DNA of 64,000 nucleotides from Ilex aquifolium (GCA_951799425.1 OX637398.1:372001-436000), one strand, 5' to 3'. Counted from the stretch's first letter, positions 26,501-38,853 are shown. The notes: a model not told the origin generated them from the letters alone. Numbers and translations are program-made.

Positions 26501-29480
26501 TTAATTTGGATATTTTCTTGATGCTCAGCAGTAGCACAACTAGCTGGGAATTTAAACATGGGTTTTAAATGTCATCAGATTCGCGATTATAGGCCAGATT
26601 GGGACCTGAAAGTGAACGAACCTGTAGCTGGAAATTATTACCCAGTATGTCAATTTTCTGAATTATTTGGTTATTGATCTCACCATTTAAATCTCTGAAT
26701 GCTATTCTTGTGGATATACTAATAAATTTTGCTTGCCAGCTGTTGGTTTTACACTTGGAACTGAGCTGAATTTTCTCATGGAAAATGGCTCAAGAACGTA
26801 TGTCAATTATTTTTTTGAGTCCTTTAGCTGAGGAAAGTCTTTCTCCTGTGTATACACAATGGAAAAGAATATGATGGTTCTTTTTATATTTCTGGTTTGC
26901 CTTTGTTTTTCTGGTTTTCATTTTCTCTGTTCATTTCTAGAGTTACCTTATGTATATCTATTTCCGTCGCATGTGATTAAAACGTGATTTGAAAGTCCCA
27001 TGTCAAAATATTTTTCCTTTGTTGTCTTCACTTCAAATTTTTATTTTTCTTGTAGATAAATCTCGGAATTTACATGAGAGATAATAAAAGTGAACTCTCA
27101 GTTTTGGTGGATCGAATCCATGGGAGGATCCAGCATCGTAGATGGACAAATAGAGCTAATGCTCCATAGGTATGTCGCCATATTAGCTGCAATTTCATAG
27201 AAATTTATAAATTTGTAGTATTGGCATGTTATCAGAACCATTTTTTGGATACGTCTTATTTTATAGGAGATTACTACGTGATGATTCTGAAGGTGTTGCA
27301 GAGGCTCTAAATGAAACAGTCTGTATTCGTAACGAATGCACAGGCCTTACAGTAAGTACATTTAAACAACTCATTATAGAACTTAAGCATGGTCAGTCCA
27401 TATCTCTTTTTATTTGCCTTCAGTAGACAATGTGTGGAAGTTCTGCCTCAACTTAAAGTGATTCGGTTGGATTCTTTAAAACCATGTTCTTCCAGTAAAA
27501 GTCATTCTGCAACTTAAGCTTGACTGTTATAGAAGCCAAAAGAAACTGAATAGACATTCACTTTTAATGAATCTAGCCAAGCACTAATTAAGTAACTTGT
27601 TGGCAGATCCAAGGAAAATACTATTACAGAATAGACCCACTCGGAGAGGGTGCTAAGTGGCGTCGTTCATTTGGCCAGGAGATATATTCTCCATTTCTGC
27701 TAGCCTTCGCTGTACAGGTAAAAGGGAAATGACCGATAAATCCTCTTGTAATTCCTTTGTTTGATGAGAACCTATTTATAGTCTCAATTATTGGTAAGCT
27801 GAAGATAATTGATTACCTACTGCAGGATGAAGATAACTGGATGAGTTCTCATGTACCCACTTTCTCAGGGATTGATGTTTCTTATAGTTTGCCGGACAAC
27901 ATTGCTATTATAACTCTTCAGGTATTTGGAGTTTTCTCCTTTTGAAAGGCAATGCTATCTAAAGTTCCATTACTTTTCTATTTTGGCAAGCAATAAGAAA
28001 TGGTTTACTTTTACGTTTTGAATCTGCTACGTTACAGATTTTAAAGCAATAACAATTCATGTTTCATGAGCTGGCTGATATTCTTTTGGTTCCTTTCTTC
28101 TTGCTTGTTAAATAAACTCTCTTGTCCTGAATTATGCAGGAGCTGGATGACAGGAAGGTTCTCCTTCGATTAGCACATTTATACGAGGTTGTAATTTCGT
28201 TCTTTTTATATTCACAAATTTGAAGGAGTCATCTCTCAGACAGTGTACACTGTACAACATGTCTGGGGAATCTTGTGTTGTGTTCACAAATCCACTTAGG
28301 AATTTTATTTTCAAATCAGCATACTTCTGTTTTATGCTTTGGCGATATCATATGAGTTCTAGGTCGTATCTGGGTAATCAATTTTAGGAAAGTGTGCTGT
28401 AAATTGGTTGAATGTCTTGAATCAGTCCTTCCCTTGACAGTGGGTTTTAGTGATACAGTATCCAGACTTCAAGTTAATTTTCTTATCCACTTTTGACAAA
28501 TTCCCACTGGTTTCTAAATCTAGGGAAACTTTTTCAAGTTCCCTGCATATTGTTTTCCGCTTCATGAAATATAATTCTTCTCTGGTCTTATCAGCCGGTT
28601 GTTTTCAATCTGATGCTAGTTGAAGTTTCTAACCTTTCCATGTTCCTCCCAAATTTGTGTTGACATACTTCTGTTTTCTCTTTCAAAAAAAAAAGGGACT
28701 GAGAATTGCTAATGCGTCAAAGGCATTCGAAAAATCTATACAGAGCACAAACTAGGAGTGGACAAGACAAACGTGGCTGTTTTCTCCTTTAACGTGTGGC
28801 TATGCTTTCGAAATAGCCTAAGACTGATTTTCAAGATGTGGATTCCTTTTTGTGGTAGACTGGTGATGGAGCTCAACCAATATCACAAAAAAATAGTGCT
28901 GCACTGGATTCAGAGTTGGTGGTGTTTTTTTTTTCTTGGGGGGGGGGTGGCTTCCCAAGTTTTTCCTTTTCTATTTGTTGAACTCAACAAAACCTAATTT
29001 CTTACCTGTAAGATGTTCCTTCATACTTCAGTTTGCTTTATTTGTTCAAAGCTGTTCCTTCATACTTCAGTTGTTTTATTTTTTGAAATATGCAAAGATT
29101 GGAGAGGACAAAGATCTTTCTGCAATGACAAACGTGGAACTGAAAAGGCTGTTCCCAGGCAAGAAGGTAGAAACAATGAATTCATGACCTAACTAAATAA
29201 TCTCAGAAAAATATAATATGGTTCTATCTTTTGATGTTCTCCTATCTTATATTAGATCCTCAGAGTGACCGAGATGAGCTTATCTGCCAATCAAGAAAGG
29301 TCAGTGATGGAGAAAAAGAGATTAGTGTGGAAAGTAGAAGGCTCTTCGGGAGAATCCAAGGTGGTTAGGGGAGGAGCTGTTGATCCTGTAAAGCTGATAG
29401 TGGAACTTGCTCCCATGGAGATCCGCACTTTCGTCGTTGACTTTGATCATATGTTCTCACCCATGGTATTTGATGCCTGA
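14330..29480 (+). CDS. alpha-mannosidase (GH38), tandem copy 2, frameshifted
   Basis: Tandem paralogue of the upstream gene. Exons: 14330-14530, 14683-14766, 18448-18536, 18758-18932, 19118-19237, 19368-19451, 19542-19613, 20743-20856, 21742-21842, 21926-22019, 22113-22280, 22372-22461, 23026-23091, 23199-23243, 24048-24267, 24359-24495, 24660-24728, 24884-24943, 25029-25100, 26045-26092, 26339-26458, 26579-26644, 27056-27169, 27267-27351, 27607-27717, 27826-27921, 28140-28187, 29098-29166, 29256-29480. They total 3043 nt, one more than a multiple of three. Signal peptide ([16 protein letters not shown]), zinc ligands His46/Asp48 (HTHDDVGW), nucleophile Asp168 ([10 protein letters not shown]) and [12 protein letters not shown] are all kept. 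Two defects stand out. Exon 23 has an extra base near 27115 and then reads into TAG at its own last codon, leaving about 802 of about 1013 residues. Exon 14 lacks 12 bases, so [10 protein letters not shown] becomes IVVLGW. All splice sites are intact. It is either a young pseudogene, a truncated enzyme, or a good gene carrying one sequencing error. Confidence 0.85.
14531..14583 (+). repeat. (CT)n(CA)n compound microsatellite abutting a splice donor
   Basis: A CT run followed by a CA run begins directly at the exon 1 donor of mannosidase copy 2 (CAG followed by GTCTCTCTCT). Copy 1 has a shorter CT run at about 1772-1791 in the same intron, so the pyrimidine tract predates the duplication or arose twice. 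Confidence 0.8.
14784..14788. repeat. target-site duplication, left copy (CTTTC)
   Basis: CTTTC here and at 17085-17089 flank the LTR element. Five bases is the usual Copia target duplication length. Confidence 0.65.
14792..15008 (-). repeat. LTR, left copy (217 bp; 3' LTR of the element)
   Basis: It begins TGGGATACAAACC and ends CTCCAACA, giving TG...CA ends. It contains three tandem copies of an AAATAAGGAAAAC-CTAACAAA type unit. Compared with the other LTR it lacks 21 bases just inside its TG end. Between it and the target duplication lie three extra bases (ACT) that match the bases between primer site and LTR on the other side. Confidence 0.75.
15474..15515 (-). pseudogene. gag CCHC zinc-knuckle remnant
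   Basis: On the minus strand the frame reads [14 protein letters not shown], a perfect CX2CX4HX4C zinc knuckle as in retrotransposon nucleocapsid, followed at once by a stop codon. It identifies the internal region of the LTR element as a gag remnant. Confidence 0.7.
15694..16131. repeat. 173-bp tandem repeat array inside the LTR element
   Basis: Two nearly identical units (15694-15866 and 15867-16039) are followed by a shortened, rearranged third unit that keeps the AGTCACGGTGCCCA and GATCTACTGCAT segments. The array lies in the untranslated internal part of the element. Confidence 0.8.
16656..16738. repeat. 31-bp palindromic minisatellite (GTTCAC / GTGAAC)
   Basis: About two and a half units of 31 bases occur. 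Each contains ACTGTTCACA, a CGC centre and GTGAACAGTA, so each unit can fold into a hairpin. It lies between the tandem array and the primer site, in the leader region of the element. Confidence 0.8.
16847..17084 (-). repeat. LTR, right copy (238 bp; 5' LTR of the element)
   Basis: It begins TGAAATATTTAGAAG, joins the shared sequence at GGGATACAAACC and ends CTCCAACA before CTTTC. Apart from the 21 extra bases near its start, I saw no difference from the left copy. Confidence 0.78.
20160..20455. repeat. CpG-rich repeat-like insertion in intron 7 of mannosidase copy 2
   Basis: Within an AT-rich intron this stretch is full of CG dinucleotides and of short variants of ACTCGGCCGATAC, GACTCGGGA and CGGTATC. 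Its composition differs sharply from both flanks. The intron is 1129 bases against 111 in copy 1, so insertion is likely. I found no terminal repeats and cannot name a family. Confidence 0.45.
22462..23025 (+). other. GC-AG intron 12 of mannosidase copy 2
   Basis: The donor is TTTCAACAG followed by GCAAAA and the acceptor TTTTTCAG before TGT CCA CTT CTG. It is the orthologous position of the GC-AG intron 12 of copy 1, so the non-canonical donor predates the duplication. Confidence 0.72.
25460..25710. repeat. repeat-like insert in intron 19 of mannosidase copy 2
   Basis: This stretch repeats AGCTCG / CGAGCT / ACTCGTT type words (for example CTAGCCAGCTCGAGTTTGC). Such strings are typical of dispersed plant repeats. 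The intron is 944 bases against 462 in copy 1. No clear ends were found. Confidence 0.35.
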
Positions 29481-30798
29481 AAGATTGGGGCATGTGGCAT
29501 TGGACGAGGATCATAGCAAATTTTGATAAGTCATCATGCCTCTAGATAATTGTATGTGAATCATTCTGTGTAGTTCAATGAATGACCTCCTGGTTAGAAG
29601 TTCTCCTGCGTTGCACGTAATGAATGACACCTCGTGTTTGTTGTCAGATGCAACAAGAATATGCTGTGTGCAAAACAAAATTACCTTATATAATAATAAT
29701 TTCATCATTTCCTATTAGTTTTTTGATAGATGGATGAGCTTCGTAGAATTGAATTAAGATTTTGTATCTGAAATTGTAGACACTATTTTGACAATTTGAA
29801 TTGATCTTCCTCCAATTTCATTTCCAATCTCATTCAGATATGCTATTGAATCTAACTAACAGGAACACTGCGAGGACATTGACTATTATAGGGAGGATGG
29901 TAACATACCAGTTCAGTAGTTTTACAAGTTTGGTGCACTAAAGTAAAATTGCTTTCAATTATGCGGAAATGGAATACTTAATAAATGGCACCAGAGGTTC
30001 TTAATTGCATGCAGCAGCCTCTCCTATAGTTTCAAGCCTCTTGTACAATTTTTAATATTCAACTTTCAGTATTATCAAACACCATCTTAATCAATGATTT
30101 AATTCAATACAACTATTGGATTAGTGGAATTTCAGTATTAGATAGAGTTTACCTTTAATCCAATGGGTATATTATATTAGGTTTTCAAATTCGGTCCAAA
30201 TAACATTTTTCTATTTAATAATGTGAAAAATCATGAAAGATGTTGAACTCGCCATTTAATAGGCTTCAAACCCAAAAAAAAAAAGAAAAAAAGAAAAAAG
30301 AAAAGACAAGTCTAGACTGCCAAAAATATGGGATCAAAATTGGTAAACAAATGATGTATCATTTGTATGATTTTGTCCCTACTTGTACTTTCATTCATTT
30401 AAAATTTAAATTATCGATATTTGTTTTATCTATTTTTTGGTGAGTCTAATATTGCATCGCAAAAACATTTAATGGGCTTATGCATCAGATCAAACATAAT
30501 CACTAACTTAAAACTACAAGAAAATATTGCTAATCCGAAAAATAAAACTTATACAAAGCTAGGCTTGCCTTGGCACAAAGGATAGAAGGCACATAAATGA
30601 ATAACCAAAAGATCAGGGGGTGTTTGAGCAATTTGACGTGGCATTGATTTTTGGATTCCGTCGAGATATTCGGATACCCCCTAGCCTAGCGAAGAAGAAC
30701 GCAGCATAGTGTGTTTAATATATGAATTCCCACGAGAGTTGTAAAGCTAACGACGAGCGAACCAACGAACCTTCCCCACAGTTATTTCGGAAATTTTC
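29481..30798. other. intergenic region between mannosidase copy 2 and RNF10-like gene
   Basis: It holds the probable 3'UTR of copy 2, then AT-rich DNA with an A-rich run near 30273-30305, and finally the promoter of the RNF10-like gene. No clear TATA box or transposon ends were found. Confidence 0.5.
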
Positions 30799-33700
30799 AT
30801 GTCCATCTTGCCCTCCCAGAATCTAGCTTCAACGTCGTCTTCTTCGTCTCAGGTCCCCTCTCAACACCCTAATTCAGATCATGGACTCGTCTTCCTCCAA
30901 TCCCAACCAGAACTCTCTCTTTCCCACCAAACACAGACCTTTGGATCTCTTCGAATCTCCGTCTCCGTCGCGACGTCCGACAATATCTCAGGTAGGATTT
31001 CTATTCTGTATGTTCCCTAAGATTTGCAAATAGTGAGTCCGTTTGTTTAGTGAAACGAGAAACCCTAGATTTTTTGACGGAATTATTTGTAATTTGTTGG
31101 GGGCAGCTTATTTGGAACTTTTATTTCTTTAGTTTTCTTGTCCGTTAGGCGACTAAATCTGCGATTGCAGAGTGAAATTAGTGGTTGAGATTCGCAACTG
31201 TAAGATGGCTTTGGTTGGTAAATGAAGAACTCTGGTTGAAGCTTGAAAGCTCTTTTTGTATTTATTTCCTTGTTGATTTGATCGTTATGAGTTTGTGTGA
31301 GGGGATATGATCTGCATATTGGTGCTTGAAATACTTAGTTATTGTATCGTGATTCCTTCCAGGAACAATGGCTCAGGCTACAGATGATTCTGTTGGATCT
31401 TCCAAAGAGGTATTATTTGCTGACCTCTTCCTATATCAGTGAATGCAGTTTTTCTTTTTTCTTTTCACAATGCTGCTGTTGGACTGTGACATTTTTGTTC
31501 TTTGTAGACTAAGTATGATGCCTTTTTTCATAACTCTAGGTGAATGAATCAGGGAGACAAAATGGCAAGGAAAGTTTGACTCACCCAAATGGTGGTACAA
31601 ATTCTCTGTGTGAGGATGTTGGTCATGCTGGGGCTGCATCTGCTCAACACAGAGGGAAATCGGGCAGGACCATTGCTCTTCCACGTGGTCAACTGACCTC
31701 TGGGTCTACCAGTTATAAAGGGAGCACTGCACCTGTTGCCGGAAGAAAAAACCAGATGGTTAATGGTAACCACTTACTGAACTTTCATTATGATCCTATA
31801 TCTCGTCCACAGCCAAGGGCACCTCCTCCAAGAAGACAGCTGAAGAGAAAGCCTTACAACAAAGATTTGTTCCTTCAAGCAAATTACAAATTTGTTGTTT
31901 TAGATTCAGGAGACTATGCTCCTGAGTTGATGGATCCGGATAAAATGTTACAGTGGGAGGATATCATATGTGTGAAGTATTCCACTCCATTTGCTGTACA
32001 ATGTCCAATATGTCTAGAATCTCCGCTGTGTCCCCAGATTACATCTTGTGGTCATATCTTTTGTTTCCCATGCATTCTGCGGTACTTTCTGATGGATGAA
32101 GATAATCATAAAGACGAATGCTGGAAGAAGTGCCCTTTATGTTTCATGATGATATCATCAAAGGATTTGTACACCATTTACGTCGAGAATGTTAGGCAGC
32201 ACTGTGTGGGTGATCCTGTAGAGTTTATGCTTCTAACCCGTCAAAAAGATTCATTCACATTGTCTCTGAAAAATAACCCAGGGATAGATGCAAATGAGGA
32301 AGTCCATGATTCGTTTTCCAAGTTCACTTTTACATCAGATGTGGACTTGTCAGTTAGGGAAGCAATGTCAGATCTTGATAGTTGGTTAGCCAGAGCAGAT
32401 TCAGGGCTTGTTGATGACCTGGAGAAACTTCCATATATCTGTGTTGCCATGGAGCACCTAGAACAGAGGAAGAAGTATTGGAATGAGCACCAGATTGCTA
32501 GCGGCAATAAGGCTAGTAAATATAGTGATTGTCATACAAGTTCTCATGGATCTCCACCAACTGCAAATGCTATTAATACTGATCATGGAGCATGTGAGTT
32601 TGTATGGGGAAGTCTATCTGCTAATGCTGATGATAAATCAAAGTGGTTGGAAAGCCCAGCTCCAGCTAAGAGAGATGGAGAGCCTTCTTTGGATCTAACT
32701 GCTGATGTGGTTGAATCCTTGGAAGACCAAGGTGGATCTATATCGGCTTCATATTCTGGTATGAAGAGTATGAAGAGACACTCTAATGGCTCTTGGGACA
32801 GAAAGGACAAAGACTCATACGACTTCTACCAGGTGATTTGCTACAAGTTATCTATATTTTTTCATGCTTTAGGTAAGACAGAAACGGAATCTTACACATC
32901 CAGGAATTATCATTCAACTGTGGCATTCAAAAAATTGTCATTCTATTTAAATTAAAAGTTAGGCTCTATTTTTATTTTATTTTTATGATACATGCAAATT
33001 TTGAACATACTTTACCTGACGTCATACTGCAGTCCCAGGAGCCAAGAAAACCAACAAGCCCAAGTCCAAGCACGACCTTCAAACTGACTTAGGCTCTATT
33101 GCTATGTATATGGAATGCACTAATATTTTTGAATGATAGTATTTTTGACTGACAAATTAGATGCATATGTATGCCAGTTCTGTCTGATGGATTATTAGTC
33201 TTTATAAATATGTGTGCTTGATGCATGAAGGTATGGTTAGTTGTTGGTCATGAGTAAAATCAAAACAATTCAGTCATGAATCAGAAAGTATTTAATTTAT
33301 TAGTCTGGGCAAACAAGAGGATTTGACAACTGTTGAGCTCTGTGAAAATTGTCAAATTAAGGAGTCTCGCTGTATGTGGCTTTATCAACATTTTGTCAAA
33401 GGCAGAAATATCGTTGGATAAGGAGTATCAGTGGCTGGCATCCATTATGACATGTTAACTATCATATTTTATTGTGTTGCCCTAAGTACGGTTGAAAGTA
33501 TGGATGCGATAAACTGGACACGGACATGCCAACGTGACAAATATAAAAAAAATTAGGATGCTGATAGTTAATACCATAGACCAACTATCACTTCATGAGT
33601 TAATAGTATTTATCTTCTTTAACATGAAATCTTTAATTGCAATTGTGAACAACTGACCATACAGTATAGATAGAGGCCAATGAGCATTCATAATTGAAAT

Positions 33701-36700
33701 TATCCTTTCTTCCGGCATAGCCCTCTCCCCCTTTTGGTAAAATCTTTATGTATCTTCCTTTTGCTTTAGATGGAGAAAAAACAAAGTAACATGTTTTTTA
33801 TGCACCTCTATGTTGTTTGTGTGCTACGAGATTGTGACACCTGACTTCTAAATTTTGTTAATCAAATATCATCGTGTGTCCAAGAAGGGCTGAACACATG
33901 GCCAAGATTAAGGTTGTGTTATCTTAGTGTGGACACAGCCAAAAGAGTGTTGGAGATGTCCAAGAGTGCCCAAAATGTTTTGGTGTCTGACAAGTGCTTG
34001 ACATGGAGACAGTGCGTTTCTACTTGCTAGAAGTGTCTGTGCCTCTTAGGTGTCATCCTAAGCTGTTGATTATATGTGACCTGTTATTGGCTTATTAGAA
34101 GCTGCTTTGGTATATTTCCATTGCTCATGTGTATGGTAGTGCATAATGGCATGCTTCCCACTATTGTTAATGCTCTGCTTGTTTGCCTATTTCAGGCAGT
34201 TGATGGTCAGCACCTCATCCTTCATCCATTAAATGTGAAGTGTCTTTTGCACCACTATGGGAGCTATGACAGGCTTCCATGCAGGTTTGGGAAAAACTCA
34301 ACTTTATATACTATGTAATATATCTGTTATGTTTTGAGCAGATAGAAGAAAGGGACCTGCTTGTCTGCATATACTTGTCCTGTGCAACTGTGCATCGTAG
34401 AATCCTATGATTTATTGTGGTTTTTTTGGTACTACTACTTCGGCCAATCCCAATCTCAAATAAAACAAAGCTCTCTTCCTCATTTCTTGGTTGTGGAGTT
34501 TTAGTTTGGGTTGGCTGGTTTTCATGGCATGAAGAACCCGGATTCAACAAAAGAAGAAAAAGCATAGCTGTGAGGCTTAACAGATATAGAAAATGGGATC
34601 CCACTGTTCGCCCTCCAAACAAAACTATTTGCCTGTCCTCTTTCTTACTAGGACTCCTAATTAGCATCCAAAAGATCAATTCAATTTGAGGAAGGCTTAC
34701 ATAAACCAAATCAATGGAAAAAAAGAATTTCGACAGGACTGAAAGCACCAAGTTCATTCCACAGAGGGGATTGTTGATTCCCAATATCATGCGCCTTCGG
34801 TCTGACATTAATGAGGGTGTAGTATTATCGTGATTTTTAGGGTGTTAAAAGTGGTATTGTTTTTTTATGTAACTCTCCTGGTAATCTGGTATGCTTGTGT
34901 ATGGTTTGGAGCAAGGGATCATATGCTACCTTGCCCTTTTTGGCATTTGTTTCACCTTGTTGCTCTGAGTTTTGAACATCATGATAAACTGACATTTGTC
35001 CAAGATTAGAAGGTGCATTGTTGGTTGTTAATTTATTTCTGAAAGTACTCTTCTTGACTGATCATTAACCGGAGAGAATATTCTGCTGTGATCTTTTATA
35101 CTAGCCTGCAGTTCTTTATTAGAACTTATGGACTTGCAGAATCAAGGGAAAGATTTTACAGTTGGAGACGGTGACACAATCGGAGGCCATGAGGAGGCGC
35201 TATCGTCACCTAAGCCATTTTTCTTTAACAACAACATTTCAGGTGCCAATCAAAAAAGTAACTTGTGATATGTAACAATGTTTGTTTGTAACAGATAAGC
35301 ATTTGTTTCCTTTTTTTTTTTCCAGCTATGTGAAATTGATCTCACAGAGATATTGCCTCCTGAAGCGCTATCCCCATTTATGGATGAAATTAAGAATCGG
35401 GACAAGCAAAGGAAGCGACTTGCTAGGAAGGTATTGCCAACTATTCTTCTTATCTGGTTTACAGTTCATCTTCTCAATGAATTATTAATTTATCTGCAAT
35501 TGTCCTTTGAAATTTTATGTGATTGCATGGCGCAGTCTTTCATCTCATTTAACTAACCACCAGTCTATCTGTCATGGTGAGATAATTAACTTCCATACTT
35601 CTAAACAGAAAATGTGATTACCCGTGGCCCAATAATTGCCTTTCAAGCTGACCTTGTTAGTTTTTACTTTTTATTGATTTCAAGTAATAAAACTGACCGG
35701 ATCAATCCACGATTTAATGGGTTGATCTGCGAAACGACAACTATTACATGTCTAACCGGTTGGTTCTTAAAAACATCTCCCCCATCCTCCCTGTGTTTCA
35801 AGTATGTTGTTCTTCGTTGTTGCAAAACTCATTAAACTTCTTGTTGTGTGAAACAGATATTGAATCAGTAGTATTATTGGAATGGTCTAGATAAAAGGAA
35901 GGTTTAAAGCAATACTAGATTACAAATACTCTCTCTCTCTCCCCCCCCTCCCCCCCTTCTTCTCTTTCTATCTCTCACATACACAGTAACACATATATAG
36001 GCACCCACACAACACCCACAGGTATATGATTTCAGAGGATTGCATCGATTGGTGGCACATTTGTTTTATATTGACTTTGGCTTTTCTACTTTTTTAAGAT
36101 CACAAATGATACCCTGAAGATCATCTTACATTATATAAATGCATCAATGTCGATGCAGTGCAGTTTTTATACCTGGAGTAGATAGAGCATTTGATTATGA
36201 TGCTTTTGTGTGTTGGACATAACCTTCTCCCGGTTGTCTGAATTAAAGTTTTCACTTATGCATTCATGCTTAAGGAACGCCTTCAGATTTCACTTGCTAC
36301 TAATCTTCAGGAACGGCAAGAGCAAATTAAGGCTGAAGCTGGTGGCGCAGATTTTGTGCCCATACCATTTAGCTTTGCACAGTCCTCTCATGATGACTCC
36401 CCTACCTTTTCCATGGATGACTTTGAAGGTATTATAGTCTTCCCTCCAAAATTTGGTTAAAGTACATGTGATGACATGAAGTTTGTTCAACTACTTATGG
36501 TAAGAATTCTGATAGTTTTAAGTGCTTGCTAAGGTGGTGGTCAGAGTAATTTTTAAACTTCAAGATCTACTAATGCTTTTTAAATTATCTTCCTGGAACT
36601 TCAAGTTCTTATGCTGTACTTGAATAGCTGTGCTGTTACATCGAATTCTCTGCTTTCATGGTACTTTATGCTTTGTCCCTATCTGAGCGGGTTCTTGCCT

Positions 36701-37436
36701 AGTGATAATATAACCTCCTATTCTGGGTTGTGCTTTTCATGATTCACATGGTGCTCCTTCAATTGCAATTAGCACGTACATAGTTATCAGTGCTTCCCAT
36801 TATGGTCTGTCCATGGCATATTGACATAATGATTAACTGTTTGTTCTTTTTTCTTATGCTTGTGCTCCATAAGCTTTGGGAAGTTCAACTGTCACGTCAT
36901 CGAGCCCTCCAACCGCTGGGAATAGGCAACTGTTCTCTAGTGTTGCAAGGCTTGGTTTTGCGGCTGGGCATGATTCACTGGCTTTGAAAAACGAGGAAGC
37001 TCATTCTCTGCCTAAAACTGATATGTTACGTGATTCTACTGGTGTTACTGGTATGCACTAACATAACAATGATATGTTGTCTTTTCTGTTTTAAGATATT
37101 TATGATGCAATAATGATCTCAATGACATATACTCTGAAGGTGTGTTAGATAAAGAGAGCATGCCATAGTTTCAGTGGATAGATTCACATTTTTCATTTTA
37201 ACCTCGAGTTGGGAGAGGAAACAAACCTGTCATCTACTCGGTTTTGTTAGTGGTTTCATTGTTATTGGACCATGTTTTCTATAGGATTGAACGCAAGTAC
37301 ACCATCATTTGCCAGTATAATATCCAGATCAAAACCGGAAGAAGGCGTGGAGGTGTCCAAAATGAATGAGAGGGGGAAGAAAGGAAAGAAGCCGAGTCGA
37401 ATCCTCCTGTCAACAGCTGGTGGCCGGCGTTATTGA
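30799..37436 (+). CDS. RNF10: RING finger protein 10-like (RNF10 family)
   Basis: Probable RING E3 ubiquitin ligase of the RNF10 family, whose animal members ubiquitinate 40S ribosomal proteins; a similar role in the plant is inference. Exons: 30799-30991, 31363-31409, 31540-32832, 34196-34284, 35140-35242, 35326-35430, 36275-36428, 36874-37050, 37285-37436. They total 2313 nt, 770 aa, close to animal RNF10. The conserved block [15 protein letters not shown] lies at about residues 185-200. The C3HC4 RING runs from about 235 to 281: CPICLE, then [10 protein letters not shown], then CPLC. Further on come [11 protein letters not shown] and a charged helix near residues 590-640; the C-terminus is basic ([11 protein letters not shown]). 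The start is chosen because [11 protein letters not shown] stays in frame through exons 1-3 when spliced at CAG/GTAGG. A start at the internal ATG at 31368 in exon 2 would also work. A second ATG frame in exon 1 (30882) does not join exon 2 in frame. Confidence 0.88.
32833..34195 (+). other. RNF10: long intron 3 of the RNF10-like gene
   Basis: This 1.36 kb AT-rich intron has no coding potential that I can support. The frame of exon 3 runs on for about 40 codons into it before a stop, so intron retention would remove the C-terminal third. Confidence 0.6.
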
Positions 37437-38853
37437 ATCTCAAGAAACTTTACAATTAGCATCTGTATATTTCGAAGTGTGTTTTGTTTGAATGAGGAAT
37501 TCTGTGTGCTTTTCTGACCACTTAAACAGGGGCTTCAAACTGCAACAAGCGAACGCAACAAAACTGGCTTATATTTGTTCTCTCTGTGTATTTGTCATTT
37601 TTGTTGGTGGGTGGGTATTTGTGCTAGGAACGAACTGCATAGTGATAATTGAGAGGCAATACATCAGGTTTCAGTGGGTTTGGCTTGAGAATCCTCCAAT
37701 TCACTTGTGAAAAGAGAACCCAAGCATCCTCCAATTCTAAAAAAATTAGAGGTGAGTTGAACCAGTTTCAAGAACCCAAAAGGCTATGGTAGAAAATAGT
37801 GTTATTAAAATTGGATCAGACCGATAAATCGGGGTTTAAATCAGTCCGATTTACATAAAAAACCGTTTGTGTTAATAAACCGCTGAAAAATCGTTAAACT
37901 AGCCGTTTTTAGACAAAACTGGTGAACTGGACGAATTTATGAAATGGCCGGTTCAAAGTTTAATTCAATAAAAAAAAAAATTAAAAGTCACTTTTTGGGA
38001 CAATTTTGCCCTAAGATTAAACCTCTTCAGTCTTGAGACTTCTTCCTCTTCGTCTGTCTTCTCCAGCGGTTGTTATTGCGTAAGTCTTCTTCTCTCTCTC
38101 TCTCTACACGCACATACATATACACAGTCAATATACACACAAAGTCCCAACATTCAAATTTTCTAAGAATCTTGAAAATAGGAAAAGGCTGAGACTGATA
38201 AATTTTTGTGAGGATCCAACTTTGAACATGACACAGAGACCTTGATTGAACAAGACGCAGAGACACTGCCATTAATTGCTTGGAGGGCTTTTATCAAGCC
38301 TGTCATATAGACACTGCTTGAACAGAGACTAAGAGGCTGGGTCCTAAGTGCAAGTTATAATATTTCGACTTATGTATTGGATGATATGTTTGTTTAAGCA
38401 TTATAATAATATTTGAATGATGTATTTTTATTTGGATGGTATTAGAATCATGATTTTGGACTTAATTAGAGATTTTATTTTTTTATTTTTATCGTAAACA
38501 TACTTGTAATTTTCATTAAACTGGAAAGTCTTAATTACCATCAGAGAATAAAAAAGCCTTAAACTTGATAGGAGAACAGTTCACCCAACTCAACCATAGA
38601 GAGTTAAACAATGTAGCAGATGTAGTCCAATGACCTGGCCTATTAAGGGCTCTAGACTTGTGTAGAAATCTCAACTTTTGAGAGTGAGCCAAAAGCCTAA
38701 TATCATCAATAAAAACACTGATTTTCCAAGGTGGAACAGCCTCTGTTGAACTCAACCTGATCATATCATGGTTATTATGGTATGATAAATTGTATGTATT
38801 GTGAACATGTTTAAATTTTTTTTAGTTAAATTATTATATTTATAATTTTTTTA
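37437..38853. other. intergenic region 3' of the RNF10-like gene
   Basis: It starts with the probable 3'UTR. From about 37803 to 37990 there is a repeat-like stretch (AAAATTGGATCAGACCG, later GGCCGGTTCAAAG). Related words in inverted order occur at 39897-39940 (CCGGTTCAATATCCGGTCCAG). These may be the two ends of an older element into which the fold-back element inserted. A (CT)n run lies at 38090-38104. Confidence 0.4.

Noticed and set aside
34311-34808. 165-codon open frame on the minus strand
   Set aside because: It lies within intron 4 of the RNF10-like gene, has no recognisable domain and starts without context.
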